From Capitulum mitella (lineage: Eukaryota; Arthropoda; Thecostraca; Pollicipedomorpha; Pollicipedidae), in assembly GCA_030062745.1 (NCBI GenBank), contig CP099840.1:5702058-5766057 (forward strand): a DNA stretch of 64,000 nucleotides, written 5' to 3'. Position numbers and translations under genes: made by a program. Within the stretch, counting starts at the first letter, position 1, and each line of letters opens with the position of its first letter. Under the pieces are notes generated by a model. That model was given only the letters and a program-made list of their open reading frames with translations, was not told where the DNA came from and did no database searches. Positions 1-12,785 of this stretch are shown here, in pieces.

Positions 1-1279
1 GTCCTGACGCTCTCCGCAGAAAAAAAAACTCCATAGAAAAGCAATTCTTCGTGCTGAGAGCACAGAATTAAGCACGCGTAATCAGACCAATCGAAAAGGA
101 ATGGCACGCATAAGACGAAGGCTCACTCGCGCCACACGTAATCCCCGCAGGCCGACTGCCTGATCCTCTGTCCAATCAGCGCGGCGTCTCGGCGGCGTGC
201 GTGCGTGGCCAGGCTGCGGCCCTCGTGGCGTTCTCTCACGGCCATCTGTCGCTGCTCGATCTCGGCCGGCCAATACCTGTCAGCTGGGGGTCACCGCGCG
301 GCCGGCGGCGCCGCCGCCCGCACAGGCCGGCCGAACGTAGCCGAGACTGAATCAGCCGGCCGGCCGGGCGCCGTCGGGGATCGGCGGACAGCTGGAAACA
401 CCGGGGAGCCGGTCTGACATTCCACGCGCAGGGCGAACTGACTGCAGCGGCCGACGCGTTCAAAAATCCGGAATCATCGCACAGTTTTGATCACGAGTCT
501 CTGTTGTTTTTGATAGCCTCAGGGCACTAAATTTTGACGCCTGCCACACCGGTAAACGTCTCCGGAGCTTCGCCGTTCGCCGGATAGAGCTGCGCTCAGA
601 GCGCCTACGGCAGAACTGACGGCAGCGCCGATTTATGCTCGAAATTTCGCGCCCGAGCAGGCTTTATGAGCGATTACTTCCCGTGCCTATATTGACGCGT
701 CTGCGAGGATTCGTTGCACTTTGAAATGCGACCAATTAAACGGGCCATTTTCGTCCAAAGCCCACCTTCGGAGGGCTATTTTCAGGACAACGCCGTGGCT
801 TTACGCTGGCGGCAGCTGGGACGACGTCTGGGAGCGTAGGAACGGGCGTGGAGGGTGACGCGCTCACGTGCAACGTCGTTTGGCTGACTGGTCTCGTAGC
901 ATGTGGGCGCTATAGTGCACTCGTGCCGAATATAACTCTTGTTATGTGCACAGTTAAAGAGACCCTTGAAGTCTTTTAGCAGTCAGCTTGATAAATAACA
1001 ATGTGACGATCAATTGTGGCTGACAACACCGTGCCGTGTAAGAGCTGAGCGACTCGCCCTTATAACCCTCTCTGAGAAATGCGGTGAAACGCCAGATGCA
1101 CGGTGCGTAACGTTGGACAGACAAATTGTTCTCAGGTCGAACCAACGTTAATAAATTACAAAACGCTCTTGGACCATTCGGACTTCGAAACACAGTTCTC
1201 AGACCGCTGGCTGCATAAATGCCCCTTCCGATTCTGACCTCAAGATGCTTAAATACTTAAGGCAATATTGGCCTTCAGT
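1..1279. other. No gene recognised
   Basis: A GC-rich island at about 180-470 with short open frames on both strands, then mixed sequence. No frame matches a known family and no repeat was found. Confidence 0.5.
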
Positions 1280-1470
1280 CATGGGCGTAGCCAAGAGGAC
1301 CAAGAAAGCCTCCCTCTTGGGACTGAAAATTTAAGTATTCTTCAGGCGTTAAAAATTAAGCGAAAAATCCGGAACTCGACAGTAAAGTGTTAGAAATCTG
1401 AAGAATATTCAGTTTTGAGGGATTACGTTAGTCCTGGCCCCCTCTTCAACGAAATCCTGGCTACGCCCTT
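1280..1470 (+). mobile_element. MITE-like element with GGGCGTAGCC ends
   Basis: It starts CATGGGCGTAGCCAAGAGG and ends CCTGGCTACGCCC, an inverted pair sharing the GGGCGTAGCC core of the hAT MITEs. The interior does not match them clearly and a target duplication is not obvious. It may be a different family or a worn relative. Confidence 0.55.
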
Positions 1471-3575
1471 CCCTCCAATTGAAAAAGCCATTTAATCAGC
1501 ACGGCCATTCCTGCGCCGTTTCGGAGCAAGCAGTCAGAACACTCTGAGTCGCACCGTCCGAATCTAATAAAACTTGGAATCCACGCTCCATTGGGATGTC
1601 AATAAACCATCCGGGCATCCTTTGCTCGCTGGATGGCGCCTGGTCTGGCTGTCGGCGCAGATGACGTGATGACAGTTCTGATGGCGCCGGGCGATGACGG
1701 AGTGCGTGGTGCGCAGGACGGGAGAGAGGCGTCTGTTGCGGCAGGTCGCTGGAACTGCCAGCAGCCCGCCCGAACGGCTGCTGACAAAGCAGGCGCAGTC
1801 GTCGCCCTAGGGATAACGACTCTGCTCGGGAGCAAAGTGGCTCCTGAAGCCTATAAGAACGGGAATCGAGTCCTGCCGGCCGGGTAACCAAAGCTGACGG
1901 GGGCACGTCTGCGGATATTGAGTCAATCCGATGACGCTGACACCGTGATCGCCGCCGCCTACCAGTGGTCGCTTCCGGACGAACGAGGCGCCGTCCGAGT
2001 CAAGACGAGCAAATACCGCGCGGCGAGGTCCGGAATACTCGCCGGCCCCCGCGGCGTCCGGCTCCGCGCCGCTGCTGCGGGGGGAGGCGGCGCTGCGGAC
2101 CATCCATCTGAGGCGACGCGCGCGGTCCGCGCCGGCGACCGGAGTCATGGTCGAGGTGACGCGCCGCCGGCCGGCCGGGCCGTCTGCATTAATCCGCGGT
2201 TAGTCGGCCGCCGACGGCAGCCGGTAATGAGAGCCCGGCGCCGTTCGTCACCGGCGCCGGGCTGCGCTGTCAGGGCACCGCCCCGCGGACGGGGCGAAGG
2301 TCAGGCGGTACCGCCGCGGGGCAGGCAGGCGACGGCTGTCCCGGCGCGGGAAACTGTCCAAGTGGCGGGCGACGTGTGGGGCACCCTCGACACGGCAATT
2401 GACACGACACTTCACGCCAGGTTTGTGCCTCACCAGGAGCCTGGGGTAGGTCGCGTTGCTACTCCGAGATCATGACGTGAAAACGTGGGCAAAGGGATGT
2501 CCACTGGTTTCGCTTGAGACGAGTGGTGCTTTTGGTTGCGTTTGAGGCTTTCGGATGCGACTGTTATTCCCTTTACCGCAAAAAACTTAAGCCGCCTCTT
2601 TTAATTTCTTTCATACGAGTACGTGCATCCGTCTCTTTCGCATAGGAGACATCCCATGACTACGGTGTTCCCACGCGTCGTTCGGTGGCCGTCTCCTGTG
2701 CGTTCTGCGCGAGAAAAGACCTCACGCCCACTGGCCCGAGCAGAGGAAATGACCTCGATGTCATCGCCTTACTCGCACATCTATCGCCCTTGTAACGAGA
2801 GTGCTCCAAATTGATGTCAGCTGGCGGAGGCCGGCCCGACGGTGTCATTTGCAACCAGTGTGAATGTCGCGGAACACTTTGTAATGGACGCGGATTGATT
2901 ACTACGCGAAGGGAGCGTTTTTTGTGTGTATGGTGAGAGTACCATACCTATTTATGTAATAAATTAGGTTTTTTGCAGGATCAACAGCAAAGTCTACATG
3001 CGATGTAGACTGGGCGATTGTACGGGTGGGACCACAGTGGTACGCTGGGCACCCAAAAATAAACGCTCTGCTACTCTTCTAACAGGTTAGTTCCTCACTG
3101 CGCGGTCGCATTCAACAGAGCTGCACATGCCGCTGCCCAGGTGAAGCAGCACCATGCTTTCCTCCCGACTGCAGGCACCAGTGAATGAAAGGAAACAAAT
3201 TGTCCCGGGAGTAAAATGTCCCAAAAAGGACGCCTCTGAGAGAAAACGCTGCAACCCGAGGACACCAAAATAGCAATCACTTCAATAGGCGACTGAGCTA
3301 CGAGCTTGTAAAAGCCTAATAAATCGACTCCATTCATTCCAGAAGCAATCGATGGTCCTACGCCACACATCTCCGAAGTAAGTTAACTCTTGAACTTAGT
3401 GCCGATTGCAACTCTCAAAACTGGTTCAAGCTCAACAGAAAACGAATGCCTATTGATTTCTGACAACAAGCAGCCGTGACGCAGTACCAACCATTATGAG
3501 CCACGAAAAATTTCGTTTCAGTTTAATTTGCCATGACGTTTCAGATTATGGAAAACGTTCTTCTAAGGAGGCGTG
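1471..3575. other. No gene recognised; GC-rich island at 1900-2460
   Basis: The island gives a 185-codon plus-strand frame and overlapping minus-strand frames, all Arg/Pro/Ala-rich, as expected from base composition. Nothing else is identified. Confidence 0.5.
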
Positions 3576-3583
3576 ATAAAGGC

Positions 3584-3744
3584 CAGGGGCACAGCCAGGA
3601 TTTTCTTAAAGGGGGGAGGCAGAGCTCAGAATGAACTGAAATCATGCGAAAACCGCTTGCTGGGAAGACGATACGCAATGGTTTCCGCAAAAAAATGCGG
3701 GCCTAAGGGGGGGCGGGTCTCCCACCCCCTTGGCTACGTCTCTG
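3584..3744 (+). mobile_element. hAT-type MITE with intact 8-bp target duplication
   Basis: 161 bp beginning CAGGGGCACAGCCAGG and ending CCTTGGCTACGTCTCTG, flanked by the perfect 8-bp repeat ATAAAGGC (3576-3583 and 3745-3752). There is no coding capacity. It is the uninterrupted reference for the copy split at 37483-38853. Confidence 0.9.
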
Positions 3745-3960
3745 ATAAAGGCTTTGACTCAAACATTTTTAATACGCAACTCTATGGAAGCAAATATGTG
3801 TTGTTTTTTAAACGACGTTATGGAACATAATAACGAAACTGGACTGCTAACATTGACGTTTTATTTCGCGTCGCGTATCTCGTGTGTAGAAATGATAGGA
3901 CAGCTCAGTCTGGAAGAGGGAAAATGGACGGGAGCATATACGATGTTTAAAAAACGTCTC

Positions 3961-5005
3961 AACTATGTTCCCGTATGGAGACTTCAGAAGCCTCTCTCCC
4001 GTTTCTTTCTCGCCATTTCCAGGACTTTGAAGCAGCTTCACAAAACTTAAAGAATTTACTACTTATTTTTTCTACGAGAGGAGGCTCCAGGCCGAGTGTA
4101 TGGAAGGAACCGAACAAGGAAGAAAATGATTTCCAAAAACTGAGTTGTAAGAGAGAACTGGCAATTTTGCATTAGTGTATGGAAAAATGTCTATGAAAAC
4201 ATATAAAAACAATGGCGCTGATCTGAGTTTGTTTCTCGAAGTTAGTTCAAGGTTACAAACCACTACTTGGTTTCATGCATGGTTTTTGACGTTGTTTCAA
4301 AATGAAAAAAGATGGGGACGGATGACTTACAACACCGTTTTGTACTTACTTTTGAAGTTTTAGGTCGATATTAGGTTACGTCGCATAGCTACGACTAAAA
4401 ATGTTCAAGCTTGCACCCGGTATCACGATGGTGAGAAACAGGACGAGAACATAATCGTTCCAAATTAACAGAATTTTTTAAGCACTATGAAGTGAATCCA
4501 AGGCCGTTTTGTTACTCTGAGATCATCTGAGGTCATTCGAGTCCAAAGGTCAGAAGTTGATCTGATGATTATACGGCCTCGTGTTTCTTATGCTCCTGAC
4601 ATCGCCTATGGCAAGATTATAGAAACATTGTGACATAAGTTGCATTTATCAAGTATCAAATGATAAGTACAATAAAAAGATAGTATGAATTTTACGCGTG
4701 GGCTAAAGGAAGAAACTGCATTGATCAGCTCTCTATTCATCCCAACCGCGCGGAAATCGATCTGTAAACCTAGGAGCTTTAACAGGTAAAAACGCCCCCT
4801 TTCTGACTTTTGCCTCCCCGTATCCGCCCCTCACAATGTTTTCAAAACTGCTGTTTAGTTAATGTAATTTACGTCATGGAGAATCGATTGCCTTTTTAAA
4901 CGACCAAATTGGCCGAGTAATTCTCAAGGCCCGGGGGGTGGGCGACCTAATAAACCCCTCCCCATACGGGAATGCGTCGATAAGTTATAGGTTCTGGAAT
5001 GTAGT
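3961..5005 (+). mobile_element. Family A element, very diverged copy
   Basis: Collinear with the 37.5-kb copy: TTTCCAGGACTTTGAAGCAG near 4016, an AGATCA-N4-AGGTCA-N4-AGTCCA-N1-AGGTCA array near 4524-4556, GACATCGCCTATGG near 4600, and ATCGATTGCCTTTTT near 4880. It ends in diverged GGGAATG-type sequence. The boundaries are uncertain by tens of bases. It is the oldest copy in the window by eye. Confidence 0.6.
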
Positions 5006-8000
5006 GGCGCGGGAGGATGTACGATGTTTAAAAAACATATCACGGAGCATTTCCAGGACACTATATTTGGAGTTACAAGTATTCGGTTTGTTAGTCTCGT
5101 CAGGAGCACTACATGTCACACTAGACTACAATTCGGCCAGTGTGCTCACCTGCTATAAGGCGTCAAAGTCCATTTGCTTGGCATTTCGTGACACGATATT
5201 TTTGGCATTGCCTTTGCCTAGGAGCGGCCGGGTTGGAGGCTGAATCTCTCTGAATCATACACTAAATCCTGCGGACTCCCCCCTCCCCCGTTCTGTTCCA
5301 GGAGCGGCCGTGTGGGCGACTGGAGCGTCGCGCAGGGGTGCTGAGACCGGCCGCAGCTGCGTCGCAAGCCCGCTGAGCGGCCCGTTATTACGAAATGTGT
5401 TTGAGCCGGGCCCGCTATTGGACTGCGCCGGTGGCAATATCTCGAGCCGACTCAAACAATCCTCGGCACCGGCCCGAGTCGGCGACGAAGCCGAGGAGAG
5501 CGACGGCCGGGGTGGGGACCACGACGACAGCGACGGAGACGCCGGAATCGGGCCGACTTGTCCGCTGGTCGGTGTCCGGAGCCGCTGCGGCTTGCGTAGC
5601 GGATGATGCCGGAGTTTGTACCAACACAATGCAGCAATGCAGCATTGTATCAATGTTTTCAGCCAAACAGGTAAGTTGTTCAATTTCGGGTACAAAAACC
5701 TTCTAACATTACTCGCTTTAACCATATGGCGACGGTCCTTAAAGCTTCAACAAAAACACTCGTGTCATCTGTTAATTCGGCAGACTGAAACAAAGACATT
5801 GCCTCCAAATTGGATGTGTATCCGGACTTTCCACGTCTCAGCTTGTCACCTGAACAAAACAGAAACAAGAACACGTGGATGACAGCTCACAGAACGCGAT
5901 ACGTTTGTCATGGTTTCCTTTTATTATGTTTCAGGCATGGTTGTAGCATACAGAATTCATGACCTCCACGTTTGAAATGCCGTAATGCGTGCCTGGAACT
6001 TAATCAATCCCTCTGAAGCAATCCCTTGGCAGCATCCCCGGCGTCAGCCTGATCTGTCCCTGCAGAGATCCGAGGCGACCAGGGGCTGCTTCCACATTCA
6101 CCGCCTATCTTCAGACGCACCTTCCAGAAAAAAACAATAATTTCGTGTAAACTGCTGGGTGCTGTACCGTCCAGATACACTGTGGACTGGTCACAGACTG
6201 TTATTTAGATACCTTCCAACACGCTGTGTACCGGCTATACACTGTTGTTTAAATGCCGTCCAACGCACCGTGGATCAGTTGCGGACTGCTGTCCAAGCGC
6301 TGTCCAGACGCGCCGCGAACCGCTCGCAGACGGGTGTTCAAATGCCGTCCAGGCGAACGATGGCTGCAGAATGCTGTTTGACACGCCGTGGCTGCAGGCG
6401 GATGTTTAAATACCGTTCAGGCACACCGCAGACCTGCTGCAGACGGCCACCGCGGCTGTCGCGTGCTCGGCTATCACTGCGCGAGGCTGACCGTGCCTGA
6501 CCTGGGTGCTGCCAGCGCTTGACCACGGAGCCCGCCGCCCGGTCCAGACACGCGACCACGGCGTTAGCAACTGCCGACTCTGGGGTCACCACGGGCTGGT
6601 GTTCAGCCTCAGATTGGTCAGCTCGACGGCTGCCGACAGCGGCCCAGGAGACCACGGAGCTGAGTGCAGTGTCACCGGCTGCAGCGTCTGAGACACCCTC
6701 TGGCGGAGCATGCTGCGTGTGGCGTGCTGAACTTTGGGCTGTCGCTTTACTTTTACAGCAACGTTGGCTTTCGAACTCGCATCAAATGTTGTTTAGGCAG
6801 CAGCTCGTCCATCAAACAGCATTCCACTTTGGTTTCCAATAAGAAGTATAATGGTTCACTCTGATATATAAAAACTGCTCCAATGGTTGGTTTTCTGCGT
6901 CACTTTTTACTTTTGATACCCATGCTCATATATTTTACCTGCGGCCTATACGACATTTTTAGTTGTATGGGTGAGTGCTGCATTATCCAAATTTCGTCAG
7001 AAATCCAGTGCAGTCGCGGAAAAGATCAGGCTTCCCTTCCCGCGCCATGTAGTCGATTCCAAAGAACATCCAGTTCTGCTGCATGGGCCCGCCACCCGAA
7101 GTGAATAAAGAAAACGAAAAAGTGGCCTTGTCGCAAAACTTCACTGCATCTCAGTAGCAGATATCCTGCAATGGCACGCCAACCGCCACCCCTGAACACC
7201 AGCTCACATTCCATGGCGGCGACACCCGACCAGCTGAGTCACAGGTCGGCGGCGGCGCCCCGCCACGGCTGCCGGCGGCAGCCGCCCGCCGTCGCCGCCG
7301 TCGCGGCCGACCGCGGCCGCCGCGGCGATATGGTCCGTAATGGACGGGCTTCTCGGCGGCGGCCGGTCCAGGGGCGCGCCCAGGGCCGTCCGGGGGAGCG
7401 CCCGCGCACGCCCGGCAACGGATCGCACCGGCCCAGGTACCGCTCATGGCGAAACGGGGGGTTCGTGTGCTGAGGGGGAGAAACGCAGGCAGGATGGGTG
7501 TCGTCGGCGTGCCCTTGTCCGCCTTTGAGCCGACCTGAGGCGAAATGATTCCGGGACAGTCTGACAGTGTATCCATTCCTCGGATAAGCCGTGGTCTAGG
7601 CGATGCATCAAAGGAATGGACACTTCAACCCAGCCGTTTATAAATAGATGCAGCGAACTGTCTGTGCATGTCTGTTCCACCGGAACCACGGTTAATGTTC
7701 CGTCTGCAAATGCTCTCGTAAAACGCTGCGACTGCTGCAGCATTGTATGTGGCAGGTTTTACTGGATACTTTAGCGTGGCTTTTCAAGAGAATCGCGAAA
7801 GCCCCTCTGCCATCGAATGTGATCAATATAACGCAAGAGTGACAAGCAATGGCATGGATTGGCTTCATTCACTGCAGCTGATAATGCGACGGGGACAATG
7901 GGAATGGGGTAAATGTGCACATAATGTTGTTTCCAAAGTTTTTTTTTGCGTTGGAAACAAGTCTGTTTTTGTCACGTTGCGATAAACTATATGTTTTATA

Positions 8001-8565
8001 AGACATGGCCATCACCCATGATAACAAAATCGTAGTGCAAGACACGTAAAGCAGCAAGACATGTAAAAAGTGCTATTGCACTGACTAGAAACATGTTTCG
8101 ATCGGAGTACTTAGACAGTCTCGGTCAATATTCGTGCGCTTGATGAGCTGTACCTAAATAACGGTGGCTTTAACCCCAGCTTTGGGATTGAAGCCACAAA
8201 TACATATGCCCTGAGAGGCAAAAAGTCAGAATGTTTTTCTTTCTTGGTCGCCAGCTTTATAATATCTCGATTACCATGAGCAAGCACTGGATCATGTGCT
8301 CAGCGCTGGCAAAGTCTGCATGCAAACATCATACCGAAAATAAAACTGAAACCAAGAGAAGGAGTCACCTGCAAACATCTTAAGTCACCTACAGTAACAC
8401 ATTAGCGGTCTGAACTCTACAACGCGAATCAATGGAGAAGGCCGTGGGAAGCTCAGAAAGCTGGAAAGAATGTTAGAGTTTTGCGGAGGGACTGAGACGA
8501 GGTGTTAATGTTACTGATGGGAGAATTTTTCGGACTACCGTCCTCGTCTTGTGTATTATTATGTA
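5006..8565. other. Intergenic; 45-bp repeat and GC island at 7200-7500
   Basis: Apart from the minisatellite at 6165-6440, it holds a GC-rich stretch at 5290-5610 and another at 7200-7500. Open frames there overlap on several strands and none is recognisable. Confidence 0.5.
6165..6440. repeat. Degenerate 45-bp minisatellite, about six copies
   Basis: Units of the type TTTAAATGCCGTCCAGGCAC plus ACCGTGGACTGGT and CAGACTGCTG repeat at about 45 bp with strong divergence and one shortened unit. The period keeps a 113-codon plus-strand frame open. There is no other sign of coding. Confidence 0.65.
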
Positions 8566-9718
8566 CGCAACGTTTCGGCCAGCTGCCTCTCCGGTCGTCG
8601 TCGGGTGTTACTTGGTCAGATGGTAATGGATCCTGAGAAGGACCGGCTAGTGTACGGTACGGCTTTCAACCAGGACAATGAGATGAGCTAAGGTGGAAAA
8701 TCAGACAAGCATTGGAAAAGGCTAAACCATATAAGCCAAATGTAACCAAAGAAGCACGAACCGCTTTCAAGAAGTTCGAGAACGTCGATAGCATCATCTT
8801 GCTCGATGTCGATCGCGCAACGACATCGCGCAAATGCCACCAGCACTCATGACGTGTAGGAAAAGAGAAATGGACTCTAGGAAAAGAGAAATGGACTACC
8901 TAACAGAAACACTCTACAGAAATGGATACCCAAATGGCTTCATGGAACAGAAGCCCAAAGGACATGTCAAATAACCTGTGCAGTAAAAAGAAAACACCCA
9001 CAGCAATGGTATCACTAGCCGACGACAGGGAGTTGTCAGAGAAGATCCGAAGAATCTGTGGAAGATGGAACATCGGGACGGTCTTCAGAAGCAGCTTCAC
9101 GCTCCGAAGGGCTCTCGCCAAAGTCAGATCACCGACACAAGGAACTCACAAAGAATTGCGTAAACGACATTCCATGCAGTCGCTGCCAGTTCTACAAAGG
9201 AGAAGCAAGTCGTCCTCTGCCAGTCAGACTGCAAGAGCACAGGAAAGCAACCAACAGAGGTAACCATCTGACGTCTGACATGGCAGAGCGCACAAGGTCG
9301 GCAGATTACCGACGAGCACGGGCTGAAGCAACTATCACCGACGTAGAATCACAATGGAGAGTCAGAAAGATCAAGGAGGCGGCATACACGGCACCGGCTA
9401 CCGACGCCATCAGTAAACCCCATCAGAAGTGTAAACATCAGCCCAAGATGGTTTCCACTTCTGCGAAAAAGACTGAATATCCAAGAGATGCATTAGAGGG
9501 ACTTCTAAGCCCATCTCCTCGATAACTCAGTGGTGGTAGTGAGTGCTCAGGACTCTGGATCTGAGGTCCCTGATTCGAGTCCAGAAATACAGAATAACTT
9601 TCGAGGCTGCGTCATATACATGGCTGAAAGCGTTACACTAGCCAGTCCTTCTCAGTACCGCCTACCACTTACCAAGTAACACTTGACGACGACCGTAGAA
9701 GTATCTGGCCGGGATGTT
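8566..9718 (+). mobile_element. Penelope-like retroelement remnant with inverted flanking repeats
   Basis: Two overlapping frames between about 8880 and 9525 carry the C-terminal part of a Penelope-like protein: LSEKIRRICGRWNIGTVFRS, LRRALAKVRSP, and a GIY-YIG-type segment NDIPCSRC.FYKGEASRPL then VRLQEHRKA. The reverse transcriptase domain is absent, so it is a 5'-truncated, non-functional copy. The left flank 8566-8674 and right flank 9622-9718 are inverted copies of one sequence. They contain GACGACGACC and CTGGCCGAAACGTTG, resembling the decayed hammerhead core often found in the terminal repeats of these elements. Confidence 0.78.
9512..9585 (+). other. tRNA-like segment (SINE head or tRNA relic)
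   Basis: An A-box-like CTCAGTGGTGGTAG near 9525 and a B-box-like TGATTCGAGTCC at 9571-9582 are spaced as in a tRNA, with a CTCAG/CTGAG anticodon-like stem. There is no clean acceptor stem, so it is a relic or the head of a SINE next to the retroelement. Confidence 0.4.
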
Positions 9719-10302
9719 GGCACTCGTATATTCATAATAACATCACACAAGTCGAGGATGATCATCCACAAAATTCCTTTTATCCGTGGTAAGAATGTCT
9801 GCGGCAAAATTAATACAGGAAATTAATTGTTTACCTATACAGGTCATAAAGTGCCTTTAGTTACGTTCGCATTCTTGCCCAGAACGAGCTGCGCTTGAAA
9901 AATAAAAGATCAATTAATGACAAGTTTCTGGGGAAAATTCCAGTACGGCTGGCGACTGCAGCACAAGCAACGCCCAGGTCTAGTCTAAAATGACTAGTCT
10001 TAAGTTAGCAGCGATGAATAAATAGATGTTCGGACGAGCGCTCATGTCTTCATCGATTATTTTACGTTATCCGTTTGGAAAGGATCTAGTGACAGCACAT
10101 TGCCCCGGAACGACCAAACTTCAAAGTTTCTGGGGAGTAATGTCCTTTTGTCTGGAAAGTTTCTAGGAATAGTCAAAGGTTTTTACCCAGGTGGTGACGG
10201 GGGCTAATATTCAGCCAGATACGGTATAGGTAAAGACGGTCCTACACAAAACGTGGAAAACATCTGAAGATATTAATCAAACGCATACGAAAGGAAATTT
10301 AA

Positions 10303-11559
10303 ACCGGCGCCGCCTGGGGGTGTCAAATAGGGCACCCCGTCAGTTTTTGGTAAATAACCTCTGAACCGTTTGAGCCAGTCTAACTAAATTTTCAGTACCC
10401 ATTCATCAATCAATTCGCATATTCCAGCATCAAAACCACTTTCATGCTGGGTCAGATCATGGAGATATGACGTCAGAAGTGAACCCCTGCATGCATGTTT
10501 TCGTTTTTTCGAGCGGTAGCGCAAACGTGCTTCGTTTTTTTTGTAATAATATCCGCGAATACAATGCATGGATTATTTCGATTTACATAAGACACAGTCC
10601 CCAAAAGGATACACAACCTTGACATTAGGGGTCATGGTAGGTAACATGCATGATGACAACTGGGCTGATTTGCATTGTGCGTGATAGCAGTGGTTGCCGC
10701 TGACCTTTCCCGTCGTTCAAGCCAGACAAGCAAATCTATTTGCGCAACTTAGCAAGGTTCATCACATGCAACGTGAAGACATATCAGGTCACGGCGTAGG
10801 TAGGTGTCAAAGGGAATGAAATGCAATATTGTCTGCGGAAGATCATTCAGCAGAATCAGAGCTCAATCATTGTTCCTAGTCAGAAAAGGGGAAATGGCTA
10901 TCTCACCTGACCTGGCTTGCATTGATCCGATAACGAGCAGACACGGCAGATCCAATTATCACGAGATGTCATTTCAGTACTGTTCTTGACGGAGTTCAAA
11001 ATCCCAGCGGGTTATTATTGCTCTTCGCAAGAAGAATAATGCAACCTTACTTGACCTGACCTAGACTGACCTTGACTGGATGAAAAGCATGTAATGCAAA
11101 ATTGATCATCAGAATATTTCACTTCCGTCTTTTCGTCGCGTGGAGCAAAACGGCTGCGAGTGAGAATCGATCTTCGACACGCAAAGCAAGGACGATATTA
11201 ACTTGACCTCGGTTGGCCTTGGCCCGACATTTTCTAACATTTTTGAGTGCTTCAGATGCAAAGGGTCGCGACCTGCCGTTTGATATCCAGCTGAAGGTTC
11301 TAAGACCAGTATTGCCGATGATATGATGTCCGAACCGGCGTCAGTTTTTCGGGCGTCGTGTTATGCGTTTTGCGTGACCTCTGACGTCATCAGTCACGTG
11401 ACCAGGGTTGACATAGTATTCTATGAATCGCAAGACTCCGGGCTATCGATTGGTCGTAGACCGGTTCAGATCCGACGGTTAGATCCTGAGATAACAAGGG
11501 GTGCGTTTTTTGACACCCAGGCGGTCACGGAGTACAAAAACACGCCATGCGGGACCGGG
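10303..11559 (+). mobile_element. Family B TTAA-flanked non-autonomous element, copy 1
   Basis: A 1257-bp element collinear with the copy at 19210. It starts ACCGGCGCCGCCTGGGGGTG and ends ACCGGG, with TTAA at 10299-10302 and 11560-11563. The subterminal motif GCCTGGGGGTGTCAAA recurs inverted near the right end. There is no transposase frame. It is dotted with TGACCT (AGGTCA) half-sites, for example the overlapping pair at 11052-11062. Confidence 0.75.
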
Positions 11560-11756
11560 TTAACCGAAGCGAACAAAATTAATCTATATCAGCGAAAGAA
11601 TAAGGGATATCGGGGCTACTTTGGTGGGTCAGTCAGCTATTTGCATGCTGTCTTCCAAAATCATCTATATCAAGGCGATGGATATTCGCGTGCAAGTGTG
11701 CGAATGTGTATGTAAACAGAGGTCTCTGTAGAACTGTTTCTGGCCTCAAATGCGTA

Positions 11757-11956
11757 GACTGTTGCGTACATTTTCCAAAAACGCAACGAAAACATTTAGG
11801 TTCTATGCCATCTAAAATGCATGCTACCCTAATGTAGCCTAATACATGGCATGCATGGACTGCTGCATACATGTTTCCACAAACACAACGGAAACATTTG
11901 CTTGCCATGTCATCTGAGGCGTATTCTAATAATCTTAATGTAGCCTAACATATGGC
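11757..11956 (+). repeat. 100-bp tandem duplication
   Basis: ACTGTTGCGTACATTTTCC...TAATGTAGCCTAATACATGG is followed directly by a diverged copy, ACTGCTGCATACATGTTTCC...TAATGTAGCCTAACATATGG. Confidence 0.75.
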
Positions 11957-12785
11957 CACAATTATTCAGCGTAGGAACACGCATGATACGCCAGAAATGC
12001 CGCCAAAAATACCTCATGACCACATTTAGGAACAACACGACTTTCCAAACGTCGTTTGGGGACTGCGACTGAAGACTGTTCAGCACTGCATCGGCCCAGT
12101 CCCACGATATTTATCGTTGTCGAAGGAGGTGGGCGGGCCGCTGTCCACAGGCGTGTGGCGACGTTCATAAATTCAAGATGCTTGAAAGGGAGTAAATTAA
12201 ACGTCAAGCCGACCTTTAAGTCCGCCACCCCTCCCCCGCCATTTCTTATCAACTGTCTCACGAGACTTTTCTCCTCGCAATAATAGCTGGGCCTATTCCA
12301 GCGCGTTCTTAAGGAGTTCCTTTCTGTTTTTGTCTGGGCCCAGCGGAGGTGGCGTGATGGTGAGCCCAGCCGATTTCTCGTCTGTTTTTCTGAAATTTAT
12401 TCTGACTTGTTATTTATGCACCTGGTGGCGCAACAAGATTCGGCGCGCAGACACCGCAGGCGGAAGTGGGAAGGAATCTTCCTTGAATGCAGTGAGCAGG
12501 GCAGGAGGGATTTACTGGGAAATGCCGGGGGCAGTGAGAAGATGCCCCAGTACATGGCCGGCAGGTGGCGAGGCTGGAGAGAGGACCTTCTCTGGGTGTT
12601 GGCTGGGAAGGACGAGAGAGTGATTCCCAGGGCATGCGGTGGACAGGGGAAGGGGAACACAGAGACGAGGAGGGGTATGGACGTGCAGACAACGTTCAGA
12701 GATAACAGAACTAAAAGAGGGAGGAACAGCCTGAAGAGACAGGGTAGTGGTGCGGAGGGACCGTCCAGCAATGCCGAGAACCTGG

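Noticed and set aside
9512-9585. Functional tRNA gene
   Set aside because: A and B boxes are recognisable but no acceptor stem pairs and the anticodon arm is irregular; kept only as a tRNA-like relic.
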